NCBI GenBank assembly: GCA_035535995.1
Contig: DATLOZ010000016.1
Coordinates: 124,001 to 188,000, forward strand
Length of the DNA stretch: 64,000 nucleotides
Direction of reading: 5' to 3'
DNA from: JANYCO01 sp035535995
GTDB taxonomy: Bacteria > Bacteroidota > Bacteroidia > Cytophagales > Cytophagaceae
Part shown: positions 17,622-26,200 of the stretch, piece after piece
How the letters are laid out: each line of letters opens with the position of its first letter
How positions within the stretch are numbered: the stretch's first letter is position 1
Program-made: the position numbers and the translations under genes
Notes under the pieces: generated by a model
Databases searched by the model: none
Told to the model about the DNA's origin: nothing
The model's input: only the letters and a program-made list of their open reading frames with translations

Positions 17622-18143
17622 TTATTTGCTTCTCAAGGTTTGTTTCAAAGATTGGAAAATATCCTGAAAAGGGATCACATGACTGATCCAGCTGACTATT
17701 TTGGGAGCGAAATTTACTAAATAGGGATAAAAGAAAGAGCCTTTAAAAATATTCACCAGGTAATTCAAATGGATCACATCGATTAGCCAGATCAATAAAC
17801 TTACACCGAAAGCCATTTTTACAATTCCTAAAAGCCCTCCGGCAATTTCGTCAAAACGCCCGAGCAGTGTGCTGTTCAGCGCTGATTTCAAAAATTTGCT
17901 CAGCAATAAAATAGTAATATAAACTAAAATAAAAATGACTACGAATGCTATAAAAGGCAACCAGTTATTATCTGAAATATACCCTTTCAAAAATTTCATG
18001 CCCGTATCCAGCAACTTAAATGCTGCCAGTATGCCAATGATGAAAGCAAGAAAGGCAATAATAGTTACTACCAATCCATCTTTATACCCTTTGTACGCGC
18101 CAATTCCCAACAATAGGATAATGACAAAATCTACTACTACCAT
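17622..18143 (-). CDS. CvpA family membrane protein
   Basis: 173 residues with four hydrophobic segments. The opening VVDFVIILLLGIGAYKGYKDG with the KGYKDGLV motif is diagnostic of CvpA, and DEIAGGLLGIVKMAFG is the conserved third helix. CvpA homologues affect colicin V export and envelope or biofilm functions; the molecular role is unsettled. The gap to the upstream regulator gene carries an inverted repeat built on AAATTCCAAAA. Confidence 0.9.
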   Translation of the reverse strand: MVVVDFVIILLLGIGAYKGYKDGLVVTIIAFLAFIIGILAAFKLLDTGMKFLKGYISDNNWLPFIAFVVIFILVYITILLLSKFLKSALNSTLLGRFDEIAGGLLGIVKMAFGVSLLIWLIDVIHLNYLVNIFKGSFFYPYLVNFAPKIVSWISHVIPFQDIFQSLKQTLRSK

Positions 18144-18144
18144 A

Positions 18145-18210
18145 TTTTAAAATTCCAAAAGAGATACTTCTGGTTTGGAATTTGTTTTTTGGTTTTTGGA
18201 ATTTTTAAAA
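18145..18210. repeat. Inverted repeat between regulator and cvpA-like gene
   Basis: Arms TTTTAAAATTCCAAAA (18145-18160) and TTTTGGAATTTTTAAAA (18194-18210) pair with one bulge; a further TTTGGAATTT lies inside. It might terminate or attenuate - strand transcription from the regulator gene into the cvpA-like gene. Confidence 0.5.
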
Positions 18211-18234
18211 CTAATACTCGATACGAATGCACCT

Positions 18235-19389
18235 TTACTTCGCATACATTTTCGCATCCTCAGCGGTGATCTTTTTATCGCTCATGATCACCAACCGCTC
18301 CACCACGTTTTTCAATTCACGTATATTGCCCGACCATTGCAGGGTTTGGAGGTATTCGATCGCTTTGGTATCGATCGCTTTTACAACGCCGCCGTATTCT
18401 GCAGCGATCTCTTTCAGAAAATGATCGACCAGCACAGGAATGTCTTCCAGTCTTTCTTTCAATGGTGGCACGTGGATCAGGATCACTCCGAGTCTGTGGT
18501 AAAGGTCTTCGCGAAACCTGTTTTCCTGGATCTCTTTCTGCAAGTCTTTATTAGTGGCCGCTACAATGCGTACGTCTACTTTTATTTCTTTTTCCCCTCC
18601 TACCCGCATGATCTTATGCTCCTGCAACGCGCGTAGCACCTTGGCTTGAGCCGACAAGCTCATGTCGCCGATCTCATCAAGAAATAAAGTGCCACCGTTT
18701 GCCTGTTCAAATTTTCCGATTCTTTGTTTGATAGCCGAAGTGAACGCCCCCTTTTCGTGGCCAAACAATTCACTTTCGATCAACTCGCTGGGAATTGCAG
18801 CGCAGTTGACTTCCACCAGCGGGCCATTTGCTCTTACGCTTTTGGAGTGAAGCCATTTTGCCACCAGCTCTTTTCCCGAACCATTTGGCCCGGTGATCAT
18901 CACGCGCGCTTCGGTAGGCGCTACTTTTTCGATCGTTCTCTTAATTTTCTGAATCGCCTCCGACTCTCCAAGAATATCGATCGATTTGGATATTTTTTTC
19001 TTTAATACCTTTGTCTCCTGCACCAGGCTTGACTTGTCGAGCGCATTGCGTACTGTGAGTAATAGTCTATTGAGATCAGGGGGTTTTTGTATAAAATCAT
19101 AGGCACCTTTTTTGGTGCATTCTACGGCGGTTTCGATCGTGCCGTGCGCAGAGATCATAATGAACTGCGCTTCTTTTTCCATTTCGATGGCTTTCTCTAA
19201 TACTACGATGCCATCTACCTTTGGCATTTTGATATCGCAAAGCACTACATCGTAATTATTTTTCTCCAACATTGCCAATCCTTCTTCACCGTCTTTGGCT
19301 TCTTCTACTTCATATTTTTCATACTCTAATATTTCACGAAGCGTAGAACGAATACTTTTTTCGTCGTCAATGATAAGGATCTTTGCCAT
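18235..19389 (-). CDS. NtrC-type response regulator lacking the DNA-binding domain
   Basis: 384 residues. Receiver domain 1-120: D8, D9, phospho-acceptor D52 in LCDIKMP, and K102. AAA+ sigma-54 domain from about 140: Walker A GPNGSGKE (167-174), sigma-54 contact loop GAFTSA (214-219, instead of GAFTGA), Walker B GTLFLDE (234-240). The protein stops at VVERLVIMSDKKITAEDAK, just after the AAA+ C-subdomain, so the Fis helix-turn-helix is missing. Stand-alone AAA+ activators of this shape (FlgR-like) act without specific enhancer DNA. No partner kinase is adjacent. Confidence 0.9.
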   Translation of the reverse strand: MAKILIIDDEKSIRSTLREILEYEKYEVEEAKDGEEGLAMLEKNNYDVVLCDIKMPKVDGIVVLEKAIEMEKEAQFIMISAHGTIETAVECTKKGAYDFIQKPPDLNRLLLTVRNALDKSSLVQETKVLKKKISKSIDILGESEAIQKIKRTIEKVAPTEARVMITGPNGSGKELVAKWLHSKSVRANGPLVEVNCAAIPSELIESELFGHEKGAFTSAIKQRIGKFEQANGGTLFLDEIGDMSLSAQAKVLRALQEHKIMRVGGEKEIKVDVRIVAATNKDLQKEIQENRFREDLYHRLGVILIHVPPLKERLEDIPVLVDHFLKEIAAEYGGVVKAIDTKAIEYLQTLQWSGNIRELKNVVERLVIMSDKKITAEDAKMYAK

Positions 19390-19433
19390 TATAAATTAAA
19401 TTGATTTTTAATTATAAAGGGGAAGATAAATAA

Positions 19434-19472
19434 AAATTATGAATTTTAAATTTTGAGTTATGAATGTTGAGT
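19434..19472. repeat. Dispersed palindromic repeat, copy 4 (partial)
   Basis: AATTATGAATTTTAAATTTT followed by GAGTTATGAATGTTGAG, one arm of the dispersed family. It lies just upstream of the regulator gene and next to a GC-richer palindrome at 19483-19541. Confidence 0.65.
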
Positions 19473-19482
19473 CGTTAATGCA

Positions 19483-19541
19483 GATGCCGGATACCGGATG
19501 CCAGAAAATATTTTTTTATCTGGTATCCGGTATCCGGCATC
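19483..19541. repeat. GATGCCGGATACCGGAT palindrome
   Basis: Two 23-base arms (19483-19505 and 19519-19541) with one mismatch around a 13-base T-rich centre. Each arm is itself built from repeated CCGGAT(A/G)CC units. A related TAGATACCGGATA lies at about 4890. It follows the 3' end of RNase P RNA. Confidence 0.8.
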
Positions 19542-19561
19542 TCGTATCTTTTTTAAAAAAA

Positions 19562-19930
19562 GCAAGCCTGTAAGCCGGGTTCTGTCTCCCGACCGAAGCC
19601 GGGACTCTTATCATTTATCTCGAACATACGTTGCCGCATGTTTCTAACGACCTACCCACCAACATCGGACGAGCAGCCCTACATGCGTTGGCCTATTTGG
19701 TCTTTCAACCTGTAAGGTTTACCCCAATGGCGCTTCACAGCGCCACGAGTGGGCTCTTACCCCACTTTTTCACCCTTATCACACCAGAGGCGGACGGTAT
19801 AGTTTTCTGTGGCACTTTCTGTCTTCCTCCGACTTGCGTCAGAAAAATCCTTCCCGTTAAGAAGTACAGTACTCTGTGTTGCCCGGACTTTCCTACTCCG
19901 CCAATCGGCGGAATCGATAAGACGGCTTGC
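19562..19930 (-). ncRNA. rnpB: RNase P RNA, bacterial class A
   Basis: About 369 nt read on the - strand. The ends pair as P1 (GCAAGCC with GGCTTGC). Conserved blocks in order: GAGTAGGAAAGTCCGGGCAA near the 5' end, CCACAGAAAACTATACCG in the middle, and GACAGAACCCGGCTTA near the 3' end. A run of seven T directly after the P1 3' strand gives a terminator. It is the catalytic RNA for tRNA 5' maturation. Short reading frames in this interval are not genes. Confidence 0.96.
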
Positions 19931-19936
19931 TTTGTA

Positions 19937-19944
19937 CAAAGATA
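19937..19944 (-). promoter_or_regulatory. Predicted -7 element of rnpB
   Basis: TATCTTTG on the - strand fits TAnnTTTG and ends 7 bases before the predicted RNA 5' end at 19930. The -33 region would fall inside the adjacent palindromic repeat and has no TTG at 19-base spacing. Confidence 0.5.
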
Positions 19945-19954
19945 AATAATTATT

Positions 19955-20031
19955 AGTTATGAATGTTGAGTTATGAATTATGAGTGATCATTTGTCACAA
20001 ACTCATAATTCATAACTCAACATTCATAACT
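19955..20031. repeat. Dispersed palindromic repeat, copy 5 (perfect)
   Basis: Perfect 31-base inverted repeat: left arm 19955-19985, right arm 20001-20031, 15-base loop. The left arm starts AGTTATGAATGTTGAGTTAT. The right arm overlaps the last base of the stop codon of the DUF2027 gene. This is the best-preserved copy and defines the family. Confidence 0.95.
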
Positions 20032-20963
20032 TACTTAAGCCTCACAAGTGTAGCACCGTATCCAAACTTCTCCTTCTGCGCTTCCTGGAAGAATTTTACA
20101 TTTTTATGTCCGCTCAGTACTTTGTGGATCTCTTTTTTCAATACTCCGTTGCCTACCCCGTGAATAAATACGATCTCATCCATGGCGGTAGCAATGGCAT
20201 TGTCGAGATTTTTTTGGAACTCGTTCATCTGCAATGCAAGCATTGCCGTGTTGCTCATCGTACTGTGCTGATCGGTGAGCTTTTCGATGTGAAGATCTAT
20301 TTCTTTTGATGGCTTTGGAATCGAAACAGCCGCCGCTGATTTTGTTCCTATTGATAAATTTTCTTCCAAACTTTTCGCGTCAATCTTTACCGCGTCTAAA
20401 TCAAGCCTGAACAAATAAGATTCTTTATTTAGCACCGGTGCTAGTTTTTTACTTTTGAAAAAAGTAGATGAACGAAAACGGATCTTCTTCATCATTGGCT
20501 GACGAAACGTAGATTCTCCGTAACTGAAGAAAATCAATTGAACTAAAAACTCCGGCCACTGATCAAAGTCTTTGATATTTACCTCCATCAGTTTGATGAA
20601 CGATCCTTTTTCTGTTACTCCTGAAAAAACACCTTTGTATTTATTTTCTTTTTCCTCTCCGATCACAAAATAGGTTTTGTAACTCGTATCGTTGAGCAAA
20701 TAAAGTTCATAGACCTGATCATTGAATTGAGTGAAGGCTAAATAAATGCCGTTCCATTTTTCAATAACAGAAGTTTGTTCCCATTCTTCTTTGCCCGAAA
20801 CCAAACTACTTTCCTCCGAAGCAACCACCACCAACTCCGTGCGTAGCGCGGGGATGCGGAAGCCATCTTCGATCTCTATTTCTACTTGTTTAGGATCAAT
20901 TATCTTTACGATCCTTCCTTCTTCTTTACCATGTATTAATCTTACGCGATCGCCTATTTTCAT
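20031..20963 (-). CDS. DUF2027 protein with C-terminal Smr domain
   Basis: 310 residues. The N-terminal KIGDRVRLIHGKEEGRIVKI is an SH3/KOW-like turn, followed by a DUF2027-type beta-rich part. From about 235 a Smr domain begins with EIDLHIEKL and contains FIHGVGNGVLKKEIHKVL, the HGxGxG nuclease motif, and ends GYGATLVRLK. Smr domains cut or bind DNA or RNA, and related Smr proteins act in recombination control and ribosome rescue. The gene follows a DUF2279 gene with one base between them. Confidence 0.88.
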   Translation of the reverse strand: MKIGDRVRLIHGKEEGRIVKIIDPKQVEIEIEDGFRIPALRTELVVVASEESSLVSGKEEWEQTSVIEKWNGIYLAFTQFNDQVYELYLLNDTSYKTYFVIGEEKENKYKGVFSGVTEKGSFIKLMEVNIKDFDQWPEFLVQLIFFSYGESTFRQPMMKKIRFRSSTFFKSKKLAPVLNKESYLFRLDLDAVKIDAKSLEENLSIGTKSAAAVSIPKPSKEIDLHIEKLTDQHSTMSNTAMLALQMNEFQKNLDNAIATAMDEIVFIHGVGNGVLKKEIHKVLSGHKNVKFFQEAQKEKFGYGATLVRLK

Positions 20964-20964
20964 A

Positions 20965-21867
20965 TTAAAAATATATTGGATGAAATTTAATTCCGTGTTT
21001 GTCGTATTGCAATGCAGGCGCTGGCAAGTGTAGCAGGTTCACTGCATAAAACACTTTTTTCAAAAAAGCGCTCTTGGTCTTGATCCTTGTCAGGTCTACA
21101 TCTATTGATAAATAATATTGACGGTATGGATGGAAGCCACTTGCAATGTTGTCTGATTTTTGCGCATAAACCATGTCTTGTATTCCATAACCTAAAGCAA
21201 GATTGATCCATTTTGGAAAACGATTTTCCTTTTTCATAAAGGAAGAAATATTGCCGCAGAACCAATAGGTCTGGCCGTTATAATCTTTCAGCAATTGCTC
21301 CGACAAATGATCTCCCAAGGTATTCGGCCTCAAGTGTGCGTAGCCGGTTTGATGAAAGGAATATTTCATATGGATCCGCAATTCATCCCAAAGCAAATGC
21401 TGGCTCATCACCATCAAGGTACCAGTGGCATTGGCCGTCAGGTCGCCTACAGAGGCACCATATGCTGCAGAAAATCCATCGAATACTTCTATTGGAAACT
21501 GTAAGATGAATCCCGTGAGACTTCCGTAAATGATTGCTTTCTTCTTCGGCACACCCGACCATTTCAATAAGTCAACACCTAAGCGGCTTTCCTGAAAGGA
21601 AGTGGTAGCATGGCCGAATTTATCAAGTTGCAACCATTCGCTATCATCGTTGAAGAAATGAAAAGGAGTACGCGGATTATTTTTGTACCAAAGCGCATCG
21701 AGCCCAACCCAGGTAGCCGTGTAAACTGCTCCTACAGTGACCATCATGGGTACAAATCTTTTTTTATTAAGACTCGTGGCAGCAACAGAATCTGTCTGGG
21801 CGAAACTGCTACGTACCAATGATAAGCTGATAAGCAGCATAAGTAAAATTTTGGAGAGAAATTTCAT
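20965..21867 (-). CDS. DUF2279 family envelope protein
   Basis: 300 residues with signal peptide KFLSKILLMLLISLSLVRSSFAQ. FNDDSEWLQLDKFGHATTSF and the later EVFDGFSAAYGASVGDLTANATG are the hallmarks of DUF2279 (YfiM-like) proteins, predicted periplasmic or outer-membrane associated. The C-terminal half holds GYAHLRPNTLGDHLSEQLLKD. No function is established. It is the upstream partner of the DUF2027-Smr gene. Confidence 0.82.
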   Translation of the reverse strand: MKFLSKILLMLLISLSLVRSSFAQTDSVAATSLNKKRFVPMMVTVGAVYTATWVGLDALWYKNNPRTPFHFFNDDSEWLQLDKFGHATTSFQESRLGVDLLKWSGVPKKKAIIYGSLTGFILQFPIEVFDGFSAAYGASVGDLTANATGTLMVMSQHLLWDELRIHMKYSFHQTGYAHLRPNTLGDHLSEQLLKDYNGQTYWFCGNISSFMKKENRFPKWINLALGYGIQDMVYAQKSDNIASGFHPYRQYYLSIDVDLTRIKTKSAFLKKVFYAVNLLHLPAPALQYDKHGIKFHPIYF

Positions 21868-21992
21868 CTGGTATTTTTTCCCGTTAATTCAAGTAGGATC
21901 AATTTAGTAAACGCGCCTTTTTATTATGTTTAAAGTTTAAACCTGAAGGTTAATTTTTTTTAATGCTAATCTTAATTTAAATATCCGAATTT

Positions 21993-23297
21993 TTATTTGG
22001 AAAGCACTGCAAATGCCTGTTTGGCTCTGGCAGTGGCTTCTTTATGATCAATCATAGGAGGAGGATATTTCTCCGTTCCATATTCTGGTAACCATTTTTT
22101 AATATAAATAAAATCAGGATCAAATTTTTGTTGCTGAGTAATTGGATTGAAGATCCTGAAATATGGCTGGGCATCTGCGCCTGTACCGGCACACCACTGC
22201 CAATTTCCATTGTTGGACGCGAGTTCGTAATCCAGCAACTTTTCTGCAAAATAAGCTTCTCCCCAACGCCAGTCAATAAGTAAATGTTTAGTAAGAAAAC
22301 TAGCAGTGACCATACGCACACGGTTGTGCATGAAACCGGTAGCATTCAGCTCGCGCATTCCTGCATCTACTAGGGGAAAACCGGTTTTCCCTTCGCACCA
22401 TTTCTGAAAATCTTTTTGATCAGTTCTCCAGGATATTTTTTTGAACTTTTCCTGAAACGGTTCTGTCACCACTTGAGGAAAATGATAAAGCAACTGTGAA
22501 AAAAAATCGCGCCAGATCAGTTCGCTGAGCCACACTTCGTTGAGCTGTTTTGCCTTGCCTGCTTTTTCACGAATCGATAAAGTACCGAAGCGAAAATGAA
22601 TTCCCAGTCTGGACGTAGCATCCAGGAACGGGTAATCTCTTTGTTTGTCGTATTGCCGGATTAATCCTTGAGAAACCGTTTCCGGCGGCAGTGCAATCTT
22701 TGTTCGCCTAAATCCAATCTTTTCCAAAGAAGGAAATTTAAATGGAGAAGTTTTATAAAAATGCCTGGTATATTTTTCTACCGGATACGATTTCAGATAA
22801 AATTCATTTGCTTTTGCCAGCCATTTATTTTTGTAAGGTGTATAAACTTTATATGGATTTCCTGTTTCGTTGACGATCTCTTCTTTTTCAAAGATCACAT
22901 GGTCTTTGAACGTATGGAGCTTGATATTTTCTGATACCAATAATTTCCGCACCGCTTCATCACGTGCAATAGCGTATGGCTCGTAATCGTGATTCGTATA
23001 TACTGCTTTGATCTCGTATTCTTTCAATAATATTTTATATACCTCCAAAGGCTTGCCATATGCAGTCAGTAGGGAGGAGCCTTTTGCTTCGAGCTGATCG
23101 TATATTTTTTTTACCTGATCGTAGAGGAAGGTAACTCTTGCATCTTCTTTATCCTGGAGATCTTCGAGAATATCGGCATCGAAAATGAACAGAGGTAATA
23201 CTGCTTTTTCTTTTTTCAATGCATAATATAATCCTGCATTGTCGTGCAAACGGAGATCTCTTCTAAACCAAAAAATAACAACTTCGGGTTTAGTCAT
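21993..23297 (-). CDS. phr: Deoxyribodipyrimidine photolyase
   Basis: 434 residues. The N-terminal antenna domain starts VIFWFRRDLRLHDNAGL, and the C-terminal FAD domain has TSRLGIHFRFGTLSIR, GKTGFPLVDAGMREL, GFMHNRVRMV and NNGNWQWCAGTGADAQPYFRIFNP. This is the class I CPD photolyase pattern, repairing UV dimers with light; the asparagine and WQW region favour photolyase over cryptochrome. Its ATG lies inside the last codons of the TamB-like gene (8-base overlap), so translation is coupled. Confidence 0.93.
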   Translation of the reverse strand: MTKPEVVIFWFRRDLRLHDNAGLYYALKKEKAVLPLFIFDADILEDLQDKEDARVTFLYDQVKKIYDQLEAKGSSLLTAYGKPLEVYKILLKEYEIKAVYTNHDYEPYAIARDEAVRKLLVSENIKLHTFKDHVIFEKEEIVNETGNPYKVYTPYKNKWLAKANEFYLKSYPVEKYTRHFYKTSPFKFPSLEKIGFRRTKIALPPETVSQGLIRQYDKQRDYPFLDATSRLGIHFRFGTLSIREKAGKAKQLNEVWLSELIWRDFFSQLLYHFPQVVTEPFQEKFKKISWRTDQKDFQKWCEGKTGFPLVDAGMRELNATGFMHNRVRMVTASFLTKHLLIDWRWGEAYFAEKLLDYELASNNGNWQWCAGTGADAQPYFRIFNPITQQQKFDPDFIYIKKWLPEYGTEKYPPPMIDHKEATARAKQAFAVLSK

Positions 23298-26200
23298 GTA
23301 TTGGAGTTGTTTTATTAGGACCAGGCGCAGGCGGTCCTGGCTTCACCACTACTGTATCCGGAGGCTGTGGCGGGGCTACGAGTGTGTCTTCCTTGAAAGG
23401 GTCAACAGGAATTGATGGCTCAAGTTCCTGCCGTTTTCGTTTCCGACCAAAAAGATCGCGGAAGTTGTCAAAACTTTGTACGTGCATCAAGCTGGTTCCA
23501 GCAGAGGTATTGGTCGTACCGGCAGAAGAGATCAGAGAGTTGTTGTTGATCTTGTTGAATAATTTGATCCGAAGTTTTCCATCACGGCTCAACAAATATT
23601 CTACCGTCCATTCGCCGGCAATATTGCTGACGTTTGCCTGCGAAGAGTTTTGTACGTTTTGAAAACTTCCATCACGTGAGATACGCAATCGCCCGTCGAG
23701 TGCGGTGTAGGCAAAGCGCAGGTTGAGCGTACCAAGTGCGTCTTTGTCCACGTTTTTCATATTCACATTTACCTCAAGATTCTGATCGGCCTGTGAGAGG
23801 AAATGACTGAGCTGGGCCGAAAGCAATTCGGTCATAGTACTCGATCCCACAGAGGAAACACCGCTGAAGTTATTGCTGGTAAAGCTTCTCAGCATGATAA
23901 GACTAAATACTTGCCGGTTCAATTCCTGTTCATCCGTTTTGATCCTGGTTTCGTAAGATGAAATCACCGTTGCCAATTCCGGATCGGAAGGGTAACTCAG
24001 AATATCAATATCCATGCTTATCTCCGGAGCAGTAAGATTTCCTTTTACTCCGAGGATCACATCGGTTGGATAGAATCGTTGCATGTCTGGCTTATTGCGC
24101 ATGGAAGTATCGACGAGCGGTTTCAGAGAAACACGCAAGTTATATCTTGCTTTGATATCCAGCAAACCCTGGTAAGGATCGCCGTTCCAGGAGATCCTGC
24201 TTCCTCTGTCGATAGCAAATGTTTTTGACAGTACGCCGGCCAAGCCGAAATTGTATTGTCCGTCTTTGATCGTATAATTTCCAAACATGGCCATCTCGCC
24301 ACGGCTGTCGTAGTCTAGCTCTATATTCCCTTCTCCATGTCCGCTGATCTTATCGCCAGAACGTTTATCCAGGATGATCTCCGTATATGCATCTGGCGTG
24401 ATCTCCATGTTGAAGTGCATGCGGATATCAGAGGTGACAACACTGTCTTTATCTTCGTGTTTTCTTGTGGTCTTCTTTGTAAAAATAATATAATCCTTGT
24501 GCGAAACTTCGCTGTTATCGGAAAGAGGGATATAAATATTAGTGCCTTTCATCGACTTCGCATTTGCCCGGATCTCAAGATCTTCAAAAGGACCAAAGAT
24601 GCTGAAATCGCCCGTGGCGTAGGCGGTTCCGTAGAAGAGATTGTTATCTTTTTCAGTTAAGTTCAGAACATTGAAATTTTTATAGTCACCTTTGATATCG
24701 ACCAGGAAGCTACGGAAACCGTCGTAGGCAATACCTCCGTTAATATGTCCCTTATTTCCCGCTTGATCATAGAGGGTCATATTTCTAAAACGGATCTGGT
24801 CTTCGGTGAAATAAATTTTGTCGTTGAAGGTATATTTGGTTCCGAGATAATCGAGTTTGAATTTTCCATTCTCCACATTGGCCTCTCCCTTCAGGCGCAG
24901 ATCACTAAAGCTTCCGGTGATCTTCAGGTTTCCATTCACCGAACCGGATATGTCACTCATCACACCCTTCAATACTGGCGAAATAAAACCAAGGTCTGCC
25001 GAGTTGAGGCTTGCCAGCAAATTGATCACTTCTTTATGATCATTGGTAGGAGGTTTAATATTGCCAGTAATATTTACTGCTTTGTAATCGCCGTGGATCA
25101 CGTCTACTTTTACATTGAGTTGCTTTTCTGCCTCTACCCAATCGGCCGAGCCGTCGATGTCACCAAAGACGAAATTATCAACGCTAAAATTTTTGACTGA
25201 TAACCCTCCGTTTAGATCAAGGTCTTTATAAATATTGCGTACCTGTAGGAGTCCGTTCAAAACGCCATCGAGCTTGTAGTTGAGAATAGGGTCAAGATTT
25301 TTCAGACTAAAATTATCAACCTTGAATGAAGCTTGTTTGTCTTCGTCAGAAGAAAAATTTCCATTCAAAGAGATTGATTGTGTTTTGTTATAAACTCTGA
25401 GGTAATTAAAGGTAAGATCCTGTTTATTAAAATCGATGCTACTGGAGTCTGAAATCTTCCAGCGGTCGTCGAGTACATCCATGTATGATTCTTTGAAGGA
25501 AAGTCTTTTGTTCACATCATTCATTTCCACACTTCCATTCAGCGAAAGCTTGTTCGTGCTTCCTTTTTGCGCTACATAAGAAGAGAAATCAATCTGATCG
25601 TCGTGCCAATAACCTTCGAAAATAAAATCTTTAGATTTAAAAGAGCTTTTAAAATTCTGATATCCGGAAGTAACATACAACGTAGATAAGACGTCGGAAC
25701 CATCCACTGGTTTAGAGAGGGAGAGGTCAATCGTATTTTTATAAAATTCATTTCCCCGAAAAAATAAGCTGTCAAAATTAGTCACTACTGAAAGACGGGT
25801 TGTTTTTCCTGAAGCAAACTCTCCGTTCAAATGTGTATTTTGCGATAGGTAGATCCCGGGATAATAAAGGTCCATCAGGTGGTTGATATTTTTCAGGTTG
25901 ATCGTAAATTCTGTTTTATATTTCTTCCTGGAGATTTTTTCTTTGGAAGCATAATAATCCTCGATCTGTTTTTTATCCTGGTCGTAGTACAATTTGATCT
26001 CCTTATAGAGCGTGATCATATCGTTGACCACCTCGGTGATCTGAAAATTTCCTTCTATATTAGCATCTACGATGTCTGAAGTGAGAATGATATTTCGTTG
26101 CTCATTTTCTTTTTCGGCAGACACATTTAATGTTTTCACTTCGATGTCTTTGTCTTTGGAAACAATACTTGTATTGCTCAGATTGGCTGTACCTGTAATG

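Noticed and set aside
17504..17720. Two + strand frames of about 60 codons
   Set aside because: Antisense to the end of the cvpA-like gene, AT-rich, with no family features or promoter.
19631..19945. Reading frames of 104 and 60 codons
   Set aside because: They lie inside RNase P RNA, whose conserved blocks and P1 pairing are clear.
11226..20031. Possible CRISPR array from repeated ATTATGAATT units
   Set aside because: The units are kilobases apart or form single hairpins; there are no regular spacers and no cas genes.
24745..25200. A 151-codon + strand frame opposite the TamB-like gene
   Set aside because: Antisense shadow in a repetitive beta-helix coding region.
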